Positions 1 to 6,032 of a stretch of DNA of 9,047 nucleotides are shown piece after piece (position 1 is the first letter of the stretch; each line of letters opens with the position of its first letter). Under the pieces are notes generated by a model that was not told the origin of the DNA, did no database searches, and saw only the letters and a program-made list of their open reading frames with translations. Origin of the DNA: JADYYB01 sp964402985 (GTDB taxonomy: Bacteria; Pseudomonadota; Alphaproteobacteria; Rhizobiales; Kaistiaceae); the NCBI GenBank assembly GCA_964402985.1, contig CAYOET010000246.1:1-9047 (forward strand), read 5' to 3'. The position numbers and the translations under genes are program-made.

Positions 1-58
1 GTTGATGTGGTTGAGGAGTTGATGTGGTTGAGGAGTTGATGTGGTTGAGGAGTTGATG
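1..58. repeat. 17-bp tandem repeat, three full copies plus a partial one, touching the window edge
   Basis: The unit GTTGATGTGGTTGAGGA occurs perfectly at 1-17, 18-34 and 35-51. A fourth copy starts at 52 and breaks after GTTGATG at 58. Because the array begins at base 1 it probably continues to the left, so the real copy number is unknown. The unit is not a multiple of three. Read on the minus strand it has no stop in any frame; on the plus strand it contains TGA. I see no gene start in it, so a coding role is unsupported. It may be a variable-number tandem repeat in the spacer downstream of yidC. Confidence 0.9.
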
Positions 59-90
59 CAATCACAACCCACACCGATTCTCTAGGGCAT

Positions 91-133
91 TTTTGTCCGC
101 AATACAAGACCGCCTCGGACAAAATTGTCCGAG
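91..133 (-). terminator. hairpin region downstream of yidC, possible terminator
   Basis: About 40 nt after the yidC stop, bases 114-133 form an inverted repeat: a 9-bp stem CTCGGACAA/TTGTCCGAG around two bases (more realistically 8 bp with a 4-base loop). Bases 91-99 (TTTTGTCCG) can instead pair with 116-124 (CGGACAAAA), so two mutually exclusive hairpins are possible. On the minus strand no clean U-run follows either stem, so this is not a textbook intrinsic terminator. The position fits transcript termination or 3'-end protection of the rpmH-rnpA-yidC mRNA. Nothing else recognisable lies between 59 and 173. Confidence 0.4.
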
Positions 134-173
134 ACGACAAAGGCAAATCCTAGCTGCTGAAAAGCGATACGCC

Positions 174-1973
174 CTAGCCGCTCTTCGCGGCGTCCGGCTT
201 GTCGGCCGGTTTGCGGCGGAAGGAGTTCGCGATGTTGCCGAAGAGATCGACCTCGACCCCCTGCCGCCGCATGATCACGTATTGCTGGAGGATGGAGAGG
301 AAGTTGTTCCACGCCCAGTAGATCACGAGGCCGGCCGGGAAGGCCGCCAGCATGAACGTGAACAGCACCGGCATCCAGTTGAAGATCATGCGCTGCGTCG
401 GATCGGGCGGCGTCGGATTGAGCCGCATCTGCACCCACATCGTCATGCCCATGACCAGCGGCCACACGCCGATCAGCAGGAACGCCGGTACGGCGTAGGG
501 AAGCACCCCGAAGAGGTTGAACACCGAGGTCGGGTCGGGCGCCGAGAGATCCTGCACCCACCCGAAGAACGGCGCGTGCCGCATCTCGATGGTGTCGAAG
601 AGCACCTTGTAGAGCGCGAAGAAGACCGGGATCTGCACCAGCACCGGCCAGCAGCCGGCGATCGGGTTGATCTTCTCCTTCTTGTACAGCTCCATCAGCG
701 CCTGTTGCTGCTTCACGCGATCGTCTTTGTAGCGTTCGCGCAGCGCCACCATTTCCGGCTGCAGCTTCCGCATCGAGCTCATCGAGGAGTACGAGCGGTT
801 GGCGAGGGGGAAGAACAGGAGCTTGACCAGCACCGTTACCGCGAGGATCGCGACGCCGAAATTGCCGAGCACCCCGTTGAACCAGTCGAGGAGGTAGAAC
901 ATCGGCTTGGTGATGAAGTAGAGCATGCCCCAGTCGACGAGGAGTTCGAAGCGGTCGATGTCCTGCTCGTCATAGGTGTTGACGATCGAGACCTGCTTGG
1001 CGCCGGCGAAGAGCCGGGTCGAGGTCTCGCCGGCGGCGCCCGGCTGGATCGTGATCGGGTCGGCGATGAAATTGGCCTGGTAGGCCGAGCCCCCGGTGTC
1101 GGTGTGGGCGAACTGGCCGACGAAATTCTCCCCGTCGCCGGGGATCAGCGCAGTCGCCCAGTACTTGTCGGTGATGCCGAGCCAGCCGGTATTGGCCGGC
1201 GCCGTTCCGATCGTGCCGTCGTTGCGGGCGTCGCCGTAGCTCGCCTTCTGGAACCCCGCCTCGCCGAAAACGCCGATGAAGCCCTCGTGGAAGATGTAGC
1301 CGCCCTGCGACGCCGGCTCGCCGATCCGCTCGACCTTTCCGTAGGGCAGAAGCGTCACCGCCGCGGCGCCGCTATTGGCGACGCTGTCGCTGACCGTGAA
1401 CATGTACTGCGCGTCGATCGCGATGGTGCGGGTGAAGAGAAGGCCGGCGCCGTTGTCGAAGGTCAGCACCACCGGGGTCGTCGGCGTCAGCGTGACGTCC
1501 CCGGTCACGCTCCACGGCGTGGCCGGGCCGGGCAGCGGAACCGTTCCGCCGGGCTGGTTGACCCAGCCGAACTCGGCGTAATAGCCGCCCGGTCCGTTGG
1601 CCGGGTTGAGAAGCGTGACGGTGTCGCTGTCCGCCTCGACCGTCTGGCGGTAGTCCATGAGGTGGAGATCGTCGATCCGCGCGCCGGCAAGGTTGATCGA
1701 GCCGGTCAGCGCCGGGGTGTCGACCGGCACGCGAGCGTTGGTGGTGAGCGCTTCGTCGCGCGTCGCCGCGACCGCGGCAGCGGCGGGCGCCTGTCCCACC
1801 ACTGGCGCGCCGGGAACGGCGACACCGGTGGGCACCGTCGTCTGTCCTTCGACCTGGGCGGCTTGCTCGCCGGCCTCTTCGAGCTGCGGCTTGAGCACGA
1901 ATTGCTGCCAGCCGAGGAACACGATCAGCGACAGCACGATCGCGAGAATGATGTTGCGGTTATTGCCTTCCAT
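174..1973 (-). CDS. yidC: membrane protein insertase YidC (599 aa)
   Basis: YidC (Oxa1/YidC/Alb3 family) inserts and folds inner-membrane proteins, alone or with SecYEG. TM1 lies at about residues 7-24 and is followed by a large periplasmic P1 domain (about 25-345) with an Ala/Pro-rich linker at 45-70. The conserved insertase core has TM2 around 367-390, the cytoplasmic C1 hairpin with LQPEMVALRERYKDD (404-418), then INPIAGCWPVLVQIPVFFALY (435-455), and TMs at about 485-512 and 530-565. The hydrophilic-groove position that is Arg in Escherichia coli appears to be Lys384 here. The C-terminus is short and basic. I chose the ATG at 1973: GGAAAGG lies just upstream, whereas an in-frame GTG at 1985 would put that site inside the gene. 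The start overlaps the end of rnpA by 14 nt, which suggests translational coupling. Identification is very secure. Confidence 0.97.
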   Translation of the reverse strand: MEGNNRNIILAIVLSLIVFLGWQQFVLKPQLEEAGEQAAQVEGQTTVPTGVAVPGAPVVGQAPAAAAVAATRDEALTTNARVPVDTPALTGSINLAGARIDDLHLMDYRQTVEADSDTVTLLNPANGPGGYYAEFGWVNQPGGTVPLPGPATPWSVTGDVTLTPTTPVVLTFDNGAGLLFTRTIAIDAQYMFTVSDSVANSGAAAVTLLPYGKVERIGEPASQGGYIFHEGFIGVFGEAGFQKASYGDARNDGTIGTAPANTGWLGITDKYWATALIPGDGENFVGQFAHTDTGGSAYQANFIADPITIQPGAAGETSTRLFAGAKQVSIVNTYDEQDIDRFELLVDWGMLYFITKPMFYLLDWFNGVLGNFGVAILAVTVLVKLLFFPLANRSYSSMSSMRKLQPEMVALRERYKDDRVKQQQALMELYKKEKINPIAGCWPVLVQIPVFFALYKVLFDTIEMRHAPFFGWVQDLSAPDPTSVFNLFGVLPYAVPAFLLIGVWPLVMGMTMWVQMRLNPTPPDPTQRMIFNWMPVLFTFMLAAFPAGLVIYWAWNNFLSILQQYVIMRRQGVEVDLFGNIANSFRRKPADKPDAAKSG

Positions 1974-2391
1974 CGGCCTTTCCACCTGACCGCTGGCGCG
2001 CTCCGCGCCCGGTCGTCCCCTCGCCCCGTTCGATACGATCGATGCCGTCGGCCAGATCGGAGGTTAGCCGGGCGAAAGGCAGGTCGAGGGCGGCCCGCCG
2101 TGCGATCAAGAAATAGTCCTTGCCTTCCTTCGCGTGGTCGGGCGCGGCGATCCGCACTGCCTCACGAAGTCGCCGGCGGATGCGATTGCGCACCACGGCG
2201 TTGCCAACCCGCCTTGATATGGTGAAGCCGAACCGCGCCGCCAGGGCACGCGCCTCGGGAGGCTCCGCGGTCGCGGGTTCCCGGGGGCGTTGGATCGATT
2301 GCAGGATGAACCCCTGCTTCTCCACTTGCCTCCCCCGGGCGGCGGCAAGGAAGTCCGCCCTTTTCAGCGAGACGACGCCCCGGTCGGTCAT
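1960..2391 (-). CDS. rnpA: ribonuclease P protein component (143 aa)
   Basis: RnpA is the small basic protein that binds the RNase P RNA and helps it cleave 5' leaders from pre-tRNAs. Diagnostic segments are KRADFLAAARG (residues 10-20), ARFGFTISRRVGNAVVRNRIRRRLREAVR from 52 to 80 with the signature RNR core at 68-70, and DYFLIARRAA (92-101). At 143 residues it is somewhat longer than the roughly 120 typical of the family, through a Pro/Ala/Glu stretch at 35-50 and a basic Gly/Arg tail. It starts 15 bp after the rpmH stop and has no obvious Shine-Dalgarno site, so the ATG at 2391 is chosen mainly by spacing and homology to the KRADF motif. Its last codons contain the ribosome binding site and the start of yidC. 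No yidD lies between rnpA and yidC. Confidence 0.95.
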   Translation of the reverse strand: MTDRGVVSLKRADFLAAARGRQVEKQGFILQSIQRPREPATAEPPEARALAARFGFTISRRVGNAVVRNRIRRRLREAVRIAAPDHAKEGKDYFLIARRAALDLPFARLTSDLADGIDRIERGEGTTGRGARQRSGGKADGRQ

Positions 2392-2406
2392 GACCGGACC
2401 GGACTG

Positions 2407-2541
2407 CTAGGCGGACAGCTTCTTCCGGCCGCGGGCGCGACGCGACGCGATGACCTTGCGGCCACCGACGGTCGCCATCCGGGCACGGAACCCGTGACGG
2501 CGGGTGCGGACGATTTTGCTGGGCTGGTAGGTGCGCTTCAT
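2407..2541 (-). CDS. rpmH: 50S ribosomal protein L34 (44 aa)
   Basis: This is ribosomal protein L34, a very small basic protein of the large subunit. The sequence MKRTYQPSKIVRTRRHGFRA and the following RMATVGGRKVIASRRA match the family end to end, and 44 residues is the normal length. The frame stays open upstream to 2616, but the family N-terminus MKRTxQPS fixes the start at the ATG at 2541. The Shine-Dalgarno match is poor (GAGTTAGACCCA before ATG). It is first in the minus-strand operon with rnpA and yidC, a gene order conserved across many bacteria, and has a strong promoter at 2676-2704. Confidence 0.97.
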   Translation of the reverse strand: MKRTYQPSKIVRTRRHGFRARMATVGGRKVIASRRARGRKKLSA

Positions 2542-2576
2542 TGGGTCTAACTCGCGCTTGGGGTCTGACTCGCGCT
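2542..2576 (-). repeat. imperfect direct repeat in the rpmH leader
   Basis: Immediately upstream of the rpmH start, minus strand, a segment of about 17 nt occurs twice in a row: GCGCGAGTCAGACCCCA (2576-2560) and GCGCGAGTTAGACCCA (2557-2542), separated by an extra A. The copies differ by one C/T change and one missing C. The proximal copy covers the translation initiation region. It may be a simple duplication or a regulatory site; the sequence does not decide. Confidence 0.6.
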
Positions 2577-2622
2577 GGAGCGCCCTGTCTGAGTGGATAT
2601 TGGCCCCGCTGCACAACGCAGC

Positions 2623-2660
2623 CCGCGTCCACGACTTCGTGGCCCGAAAGCAGAACGCGG
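2623..2660 (-). promoter_or_regulatory. stem-loop in the 5' leader of rpmH
   Basis: Within the predicted untranslated leader, 2629-2642 is a perfect hairpin (CCACGA, two bases, TCGTGG). Bases 2623-2628 (CCGCGT) can extend it by pairing with 2655-2660 (ACGCGG), with the 12 bases 2643-2654 bulged on one side. The structure starts about 8 nt from the predicted transcript 5' end. It could stabilise the mRNA or take part in regulation of the L34 operon; that role is inference. Confidence 0.4.
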
Positions 2661-2675
2661 CGGGCGGTGGCGAGG

Positions 2676-2704
2676 CTTATACGGACGGCCCCGGGCCAAG
2701 TCAA
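2676..2704 (-). promoter_or_regulatory. sigma70-type promoter of rpmH-rnpA-yidC
   Basis: On the minus strand the -35 hexamer TTGACT (2704-2699) and the -10 hexamer TATAAG (2681-2676) are separated by exactly 17 bases. Each matches consensus at five of six positions. Transcription should begin near 2669, leaving an untranslated leader of about 127 nt before rpmH. This is the best promoter in the window, as expected for a ribosomal protein operon. Confidence 0.8.
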
Positions 2705-2731
2705 CGAAGCCGGCTGCAACCTCGTTCATGT

Positions 2732-2760
2732 TTGACGAAAAGGTAAGCCGGACGCATCAT
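2732..2760 (+). promoter_or_regulatory. candidate promoter of the histidine kinase gene
   Basis: Reading away from the rpmH promoter, TTGACG (2732-2737) is followed after 17 bases by CATCAT (2755-2760). The -35 matches five of six consensus positions and the -10 four of six. It sits about 50 bp upstream of the kinase start and back to back with the rpmH promoter, with the two -35 hexamers 27 bp apart. Plausible but not proven. Confidence 0.4.
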
Positions 2761-2811
2761 AGCTAGTCACACGCACTTCACGTTTTTGCGCGCAACGGCG
2801 CGGCGGGAGCG

Positions 2812-4305
2812 ATGACCGGCCTCACCGAAACCGCTCCGGCCCCAGTGCCACCGGCGGAAATCAGGCGCCCGCGCTTCGGGCTGTCGTGGAAGCTGCTCGC
2901 CCTCACCGGACTTTTCGTCATGGTGAGCGAAGTCCTGATCTTCGTGCCCTCGATCGCGAGCTTCAGGCTGAGCTGGCTCGCCGACCGCCTCGGCACCGCC
3001 GATGCGGTGTCGGTGGTTCTCACCGCGTCCGAAGGCACCACCGTCCCGCGCGCGGTCCAGGACGACCTCCTCGCCACCGTCGGCGCCGACGCCATCGCGA
3101 TCCGCGACGGCGAGGTCAGCCGCCTCCTCGCGGCCATCGAGATGCCGCTCACCGTCGACCTCACCACCGACGTGCGCGCCGTCAACCCGCTGCAGGCCGC
3201 GGGCGACGCCCTCGCCACGCTCGCCAATCCCAACCAGCGCAACCTCCGCATCATCGGCGAGAGCTCGAAGGGCGTCGAGATCGAGCTGATCATGGGCGAT
3301 GCCGAGCTCCGTGCCGCGATGCTCGGCTACGCCTGGAACATCATCGTCATCTCGGCGATCATTTCCTTCCTCACCGCGGCCGTGGTCTTCATCGCCCTCA
3401 ACCGGCTCTTCGTGCGCCCGATGCGGCGGATTTCGGAGAACATGGTCGCCTTTTCGGAATCGCCCGAGGATCGGAGCCGCGTCATCGTCCCGACCGGCCG
3501 CTCCGACGAGATCGGCATCGCCGAGGATCGCTTGGCGGAGATGCAGCGCGACCTCCAGAGCACGCTCAGCCAGCAGCGCCGCCTCGCCGATCTCGGCCTC
3601 GCGGTGTCGAAGATCAACCACGACCTTCGCAACCTCCTTGCCTCGGCGCACCTCTTCTCCGACCGCCTCGGCGGCCTGCCCGATCCGACGGTGCAGAAAT
3701 TCGCGCCCAAACTGATCGCCGCGCTCGACCGCGCCATCGCCTACACCCAGTCGACGATGGCCTACGGCAAGACGCAGGAGGCTCCGCCCGAGCGCCGCCT
3801 CATCCAGCTCCACAAGCTGGTCGGCGAGGTCGGCGAGACACTCAGCGTCGAGACCCGCGCCGGTCTCCGTTGGGAGAATCTCGTGCCGCAGGGCCTCGAG
3901 ATCGACGCCGATCCCGACCAGCTCTTCCGCGTCCTCGTCAATCTCTGCCGCAACGCCATCCAGGCGATGGAGGGCGGCCGCGACGACGCCCTCGTCCGCC
4001 GCCTCGTCATCGAGGCGCGCCGCGACGGCGGCATCGTCACCCTCAAGGTCCGCGACACCGGCCCGGGCATCCCCGCGCGGGTCCGCGAGCATCTCTTCCA
4101 GCCCTTCCGCAGCGCGAGCGCTGGCGGCACCGGCCTCGGCCTCGCCATCGCGGCGGAGATCGTGAAGGGCCACGGCGGGGTCATCCGCCTCGCCGACAAC
4201 GAGGGCCCCGGCGCGGTCTTCGAGATCGTCATCCCGACCGCCCGATCGACTTCGCCCGCCACCCCGCCGTCGCCGCCCGCGCGGGATAGAGCGACACGTT
4301 CTTAA
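2812..4305 (+). CDS. transmembrane sensor histidine kinase with HAMP domain (497 aa), no adjacent response regulator
   Basis: This is an inner-membrane two-component kinase that autophosphorylates on His and passes phosphate to a response regulator. TM1 is at about residues 25-48 and TM2 at about 176-198; the roughly 125 residues between them form a periplasmic sensor domain I cannot assign. A HAMP segment follows (about 199-252). The H-box is SKINHDLRNLLASAH with His270 the likely phosphoacceptor, more like the HDLRN type than the common HELRT. The ATPase domain has the N-box NLCRNAIQAM (377-386), G1 DTGPGIP (415-421), F-box LFQPF (428-432) and G2 GGTGLGLAIA (438-447). The Pro/Ser-rich tail after 478 ends inside a repeat element. 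The start has GGGAG two bases upstream of ATG. Signal and partner are unknown. The sequence resembles an unnamed kinase family I recall in many alphaproteobacteria. Confidence 0.93.
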   Translation: MTGLTETAPAPVPPAEIRRPRFGLSWKLLALTGLFVMVSEVLIFVPSIASFRLSWLADRLGTADAVSVVLTASEGTTVPRAVQDDLLATVGADAIAIRDGEVSRLLAAIEMPLTVDLTTDVRAVNPLQAAGDALATLANPNQRNLRIIGESSKGVEIELIMGDAELRAAMLGYAWNIIVISAIISFLTAAVVFIALNRLFVRPMRRISENMVAFSESPEDRSRVIVPTGRSDEIGIAEDRLAEMQRDLQSTLSQQRRLADLGLAVSKINHDLRNLLASAHLFSDRLGGLPDPTVQKFAPKLIAALDRAIAYTQSTMAYGKTQEAPPERRLIQLHKLVGEVGETLSVETRAGLRWENLVPQGLEIDADPDQLFRVLVNLCRNAIQAMEGGRDDALVRRLVIEARRDGGIVTLKVRDTGPGIPARVREHLFQPFRSASAGGTGLGLAIAAEIVKGHGGVIRLADNEGPGAVFEIVIPTARSTSPATPPSPPARDRATRS

Positions 4306-4468
4306 CCTCCCCCTTGCGGGGAGGTGGAAGGCGCGAGGGCTATGCCCGAGCGCCTTCGGGAGGGGGTAGCGGGCGAAGCCCGCGTTCTTTTCCCACCAGC
4401 GCCTATCCTGCCTACCCCCTCCCCAAACCGCCGCGCGGTTTGGACCTCCCCGCAAGGGGGAGGTTAAG
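4301..4468. repeat. 168-bp composite inverted-repeat element (REP/MITE-like)
   Basis: The ends 4301-4325 and 4444-4468 are perfect 25-bp inverted repeats. Nested inside are: 4358-4369 pairing with 4412-4423 (12 bp); a hairpin at 4328-4356 with a 7-bp stem AAGGCGC/GCGCCTT, a tandem GA/GA mismatch and an inner GGGC-TAT-GCCC; GCGGGC-GAA-GCCCGC at 4369-4383; and CCAAACCG/CGGTTTGG at 4423-4443. The whole can fold as one branched cruciform. There is no coding capacity for a transposase and no evident flanking duplication. CCTCCCC-type elements like this recur between genes in sphingomonad and related genomes, from memory. It starts within the last codons of the kinase gene and may also stop its transcript. 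Confidence 0.85.
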
Positions 4469-4570
4469 GGTGGCGGAGTCAGTCCCGTCTGCTGCTGGAA
4501 CAGCGCCGTCTACCATCCCATCTCAACGCTTGCCGCGAGGCCGGGAATCGGCCTAACCCCTTGCCGTCCG

Positions 4571-5284
4571 ATGCGTGAGATCGTCCTCGACACCGAAACC
4601 ACCGGCCTCAACCCCGCCCTCGACCGGGTGATCGAGATCGGCTGCGTCGAGCTGGTCAACCACGTCCCCTCGGGGCGGACGTTCCAAGTCTATCTCAACC
4701 CCGACCGCCAGGTGGACAACGAGGCGGAGCTCATCCACGGCATCACCAACGATTTCCTCAAGGACAAGCCGCGCTTCGCCGAAATGGTCGGCGGCTTCCT
4801 CGAGTTCATCGCCGACGCGCGGCTGATCGCCCACAACGCCAGCTTCGACCACACCTTCCTCAACGCCGAGCTCGGCCGGGTCGCGAGAACCCCGCTCGCC
4901 GATGCGCGCATGGTCGACACCGTCACCCTCGCCAAGCGTCACAGCCCGACCGGCCCGGCCTCGCTCGACGCCCTCTGCTCGCGCTTCGGCATCGACCGGA
5001 GCAGGCGCACGCTGCACGGCGCGCTCCTCGACGCCAGCCTCCTCGCCGAGGTCTATATCGAGCTCATCGGCGGCCGGCAGATCACGCTCGGCTTCGGCGA
5101 CGAGACCACCAGCGCCGAGCTGATCGCCGACGGAGCGGCGCCGCAGATCGCGCTCCCGCGCCCGATGGCCCTGCCCTCGCGCATCACCGACGAAGCGCGC
5201 GACGCCCACCATGCTCTCGTGAAATCGTTCGGAGCGAAGGCGATCTGGCTCGCCTACCGGTCTGCCACGGAAGTCGCCGCGTAG
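4571..5284 (+). CDS. dnaQ: DNA polymerase III epsilon subunit, 3'-5' proofreading exonuclease (237 aa)
   Basis: Epsilon is the proofreading exonuclease of the replicative polymerase core. The DEDDh catalytic set is complete: ExoI DTETTGLNP (Asp7, Glu9), ExoII IAHNASFD (residues 86-93, Asp93) and ExoIII LHGALLDASLLAEVY (His149, Asp154). The Ala/Pro-rich linker and C-terminal tail, HHALVKSFGAKAIWL (213-227), correspond to the part that binds the alpha subunit. The length is close to the E. coli protein (243 aa). ExoI begins at residue 6, so no later start is possible; the ATG at 4571 lacks a recognisable Shine-Dalgarno site. The 4469-4570 spacer holds a small hairpin (GGCCG/CGGCC, 4539-4553) and no clear promoter. 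In relatives I recall coaE lying just upstream; here a kinase gene and a repeat do. Secure. Confidence 0.96.
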   Translation: MREIVLDTETTGLNPALDRVIEIGCVELVNHVPSGRTFQVYLNPDRQVDNEAELIHGITNDFLKDKPRFAEMVGGFLEFIADARLIAHNASFDHTFLNAELGRVARTPLADARMVDTVTLAKRHSPTGPASLDALCSRFGIDRSRRTLHGALLDASLLAEVYIELIGGRQITLGFGDETTSAELIADGAAPQIALPRPMALPSRITDEARDAHHALVKSFGAKAIWLAYRSATEVAA

Positions 5285-5304
5285 CCGCCTACAATCCATT
5301 CTTT

Positions 5305-5411
5305 CTTGTCATTGCCGGATTCATTCCGGCAACCCATGAACTCCGCACGGTCGAGATAACCCGCCACACTCCGTGTTCATGGATCGCCGGAACAAGTCCG
5401 GCGATGACAAG
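5305..5411. repeat. 107-bp composite inverted repeat between convergent dnaQ and secB
   Basis: Arms 5306-5340 and 5376-5410 are inverted copies matching at 29 of 35 positions; all six differences are transitions. One more C-G pair closes the outside (5305/5411). Each arm contains its own perfect hairpin: TTGCCGG-ATTCATT-CCGGCAA (5312-5332) and TCGCCGG-AACAAGT-CCGGCGA (5384-5404). Between the arms, CACGG (5346-5350) can pair with CCGTG (5371-5375). The motif resembles the CCGG-core intergenic palindromes I recall as abundant in alphaproteobacterial genomes. It fills most of the 172-bp gap between two converging genes, so it can serve as a two-way transcription barrier. Confidence 0.85.
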
Positions 5412-5456
5412 TGGGTATGGGTGAAGCGCCCGAACCGTTGCGCGGCGAGCGGTACC

Positions 5457-6032
5457 CTAAACCAGCCGCTGCGGGGCCGGAGCCCCTGCCTGCGCCTGCT
5501 GCTGCGCCATCCGCTGGCGGTACAGCGCGACGAAATCGACCGGATCGATCCTGAGCGGGGAGAACCCGCCATGGCCGCTCGCCTCGGCGAGGATCTGCCG
5601 CGCGAACGGGAAGAGGAGCCGCGGCGCCTCGATCAGCATCACCTGCCGCGTGGTGTCGGCGTTGGCGTTGATGATCCGGAACACGCCGGCATAATTGAGC
5701 TCGATCACGAACAGCGTCTTGTCGCCGTCGACCGCGCGCACTTCCATCTTCAGCTCGACCTCGTAGTCGCTGTTCGCCGCCGCGCCCGGCAGGGCGTTGG
5801 CGGGGGCGACCCCGTTCGCCGTCACGCCGATATTGACGTTGAAGCGCGGCGGGGTCTGGCGCGGGCGGAGGAAGCTCACCGCCTCCGGGTTCTCGAAGGA
5901 GAGGTCCTTCACGTACTGGGCGAGAACGGTGAGGGTGGGCGGCAGCTGTCCCGGCTGCGGCGTTCCGACCGGAGCGGCTCCTGCCGGCGACCCGGGGCTC
6001 GCTCCATTGCCGTTCTCCTTGGACTCTGCCAT
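5457..6032 (-). CDS. secB: protein-export chaperone SecB (191 aa)
   Basis: SecB is a cytosolic tetrameric chaperone that keeps preproteins unfolded and hands them to SecA. Family segments are YVKDLSFENPEA (residues 40-51), DYEVELKMEVRA (89-100), FVIELNYAGVFRI (108-120), APRLLFPFARQILAEAS (136-152) and FSPLRIDPVDFVALY (157-171). At 191 residues it exceeds the 155 of E. coli SecB. The extra length comes from a Gly/Ala/Pro-rich head (about 1-30), an Ala/Pro/Gly-rich segment at about 73-87 before the DYEVEL strand, and a Gln/Ala-rich tail (176-191). The ATG at 6032 is used because the frame offers no better start; the ribosome site is weak. It is divergent from the Tim44-domain gene and convergent with dnaQ. 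Confidence 0.96.
   Translation of the reverse strand: MAESKENGNGASPGSPAGAAPVGTPQPGQLPPTLTVLAQYVKDLSFENPEAVSFLRPRQTPPRFNVNIGVTANGVAPANALPGAAANSDYEVELKMEVRAVDGDKTLFVIELNYAGVFRIINANADTTRQVMLIEAPRLLFPFARQILAEASGHGGFSPLRIDPVDFVALYRQRMAQQQAQAGAPAPQRLV

Noticed and set aside
93..2225. A 710-codon open frame on the plus strand opposite yidC and rnpA
   Set aside because: It is the antisense of two certain genes; composition is His/Arg/Asp/Glu-rich without any domain, as expected when GC-rich codons are read in reverse.
2590..2605. Possible DnaA box (GTGGATAT, reverse ATATCCAC) near rpmH suggesting a replication origin
   Set aside because: A single imperfect match, no cluster of boxes, no AT-rich unwinding region and no dnaA gene.
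2542..2616. N-terminal extension of L34 to an upstream ATG at 2616
   Set aside because: L34 proteins begin at MKRTxQPS; the extension is the untranslated leader, including its duplicated segment.
2767..4455. A 562-codon minus-strand frame opposite the histidine kinase
   Set aside because: The plus-strand kinase has all catalytic motifs; the reverse frame is low-complexity Arg/Glu/Asp/Gly with no motif and runs through the repeat element.
4301..4468. Considering the inverted-repeat element as a CRISPR remnant or riboswitch
   Set aside because: There are no spaced direct repeats, and it lies after a stop codon rather than in a leader; the structure is an inverted, not direct, repeat.
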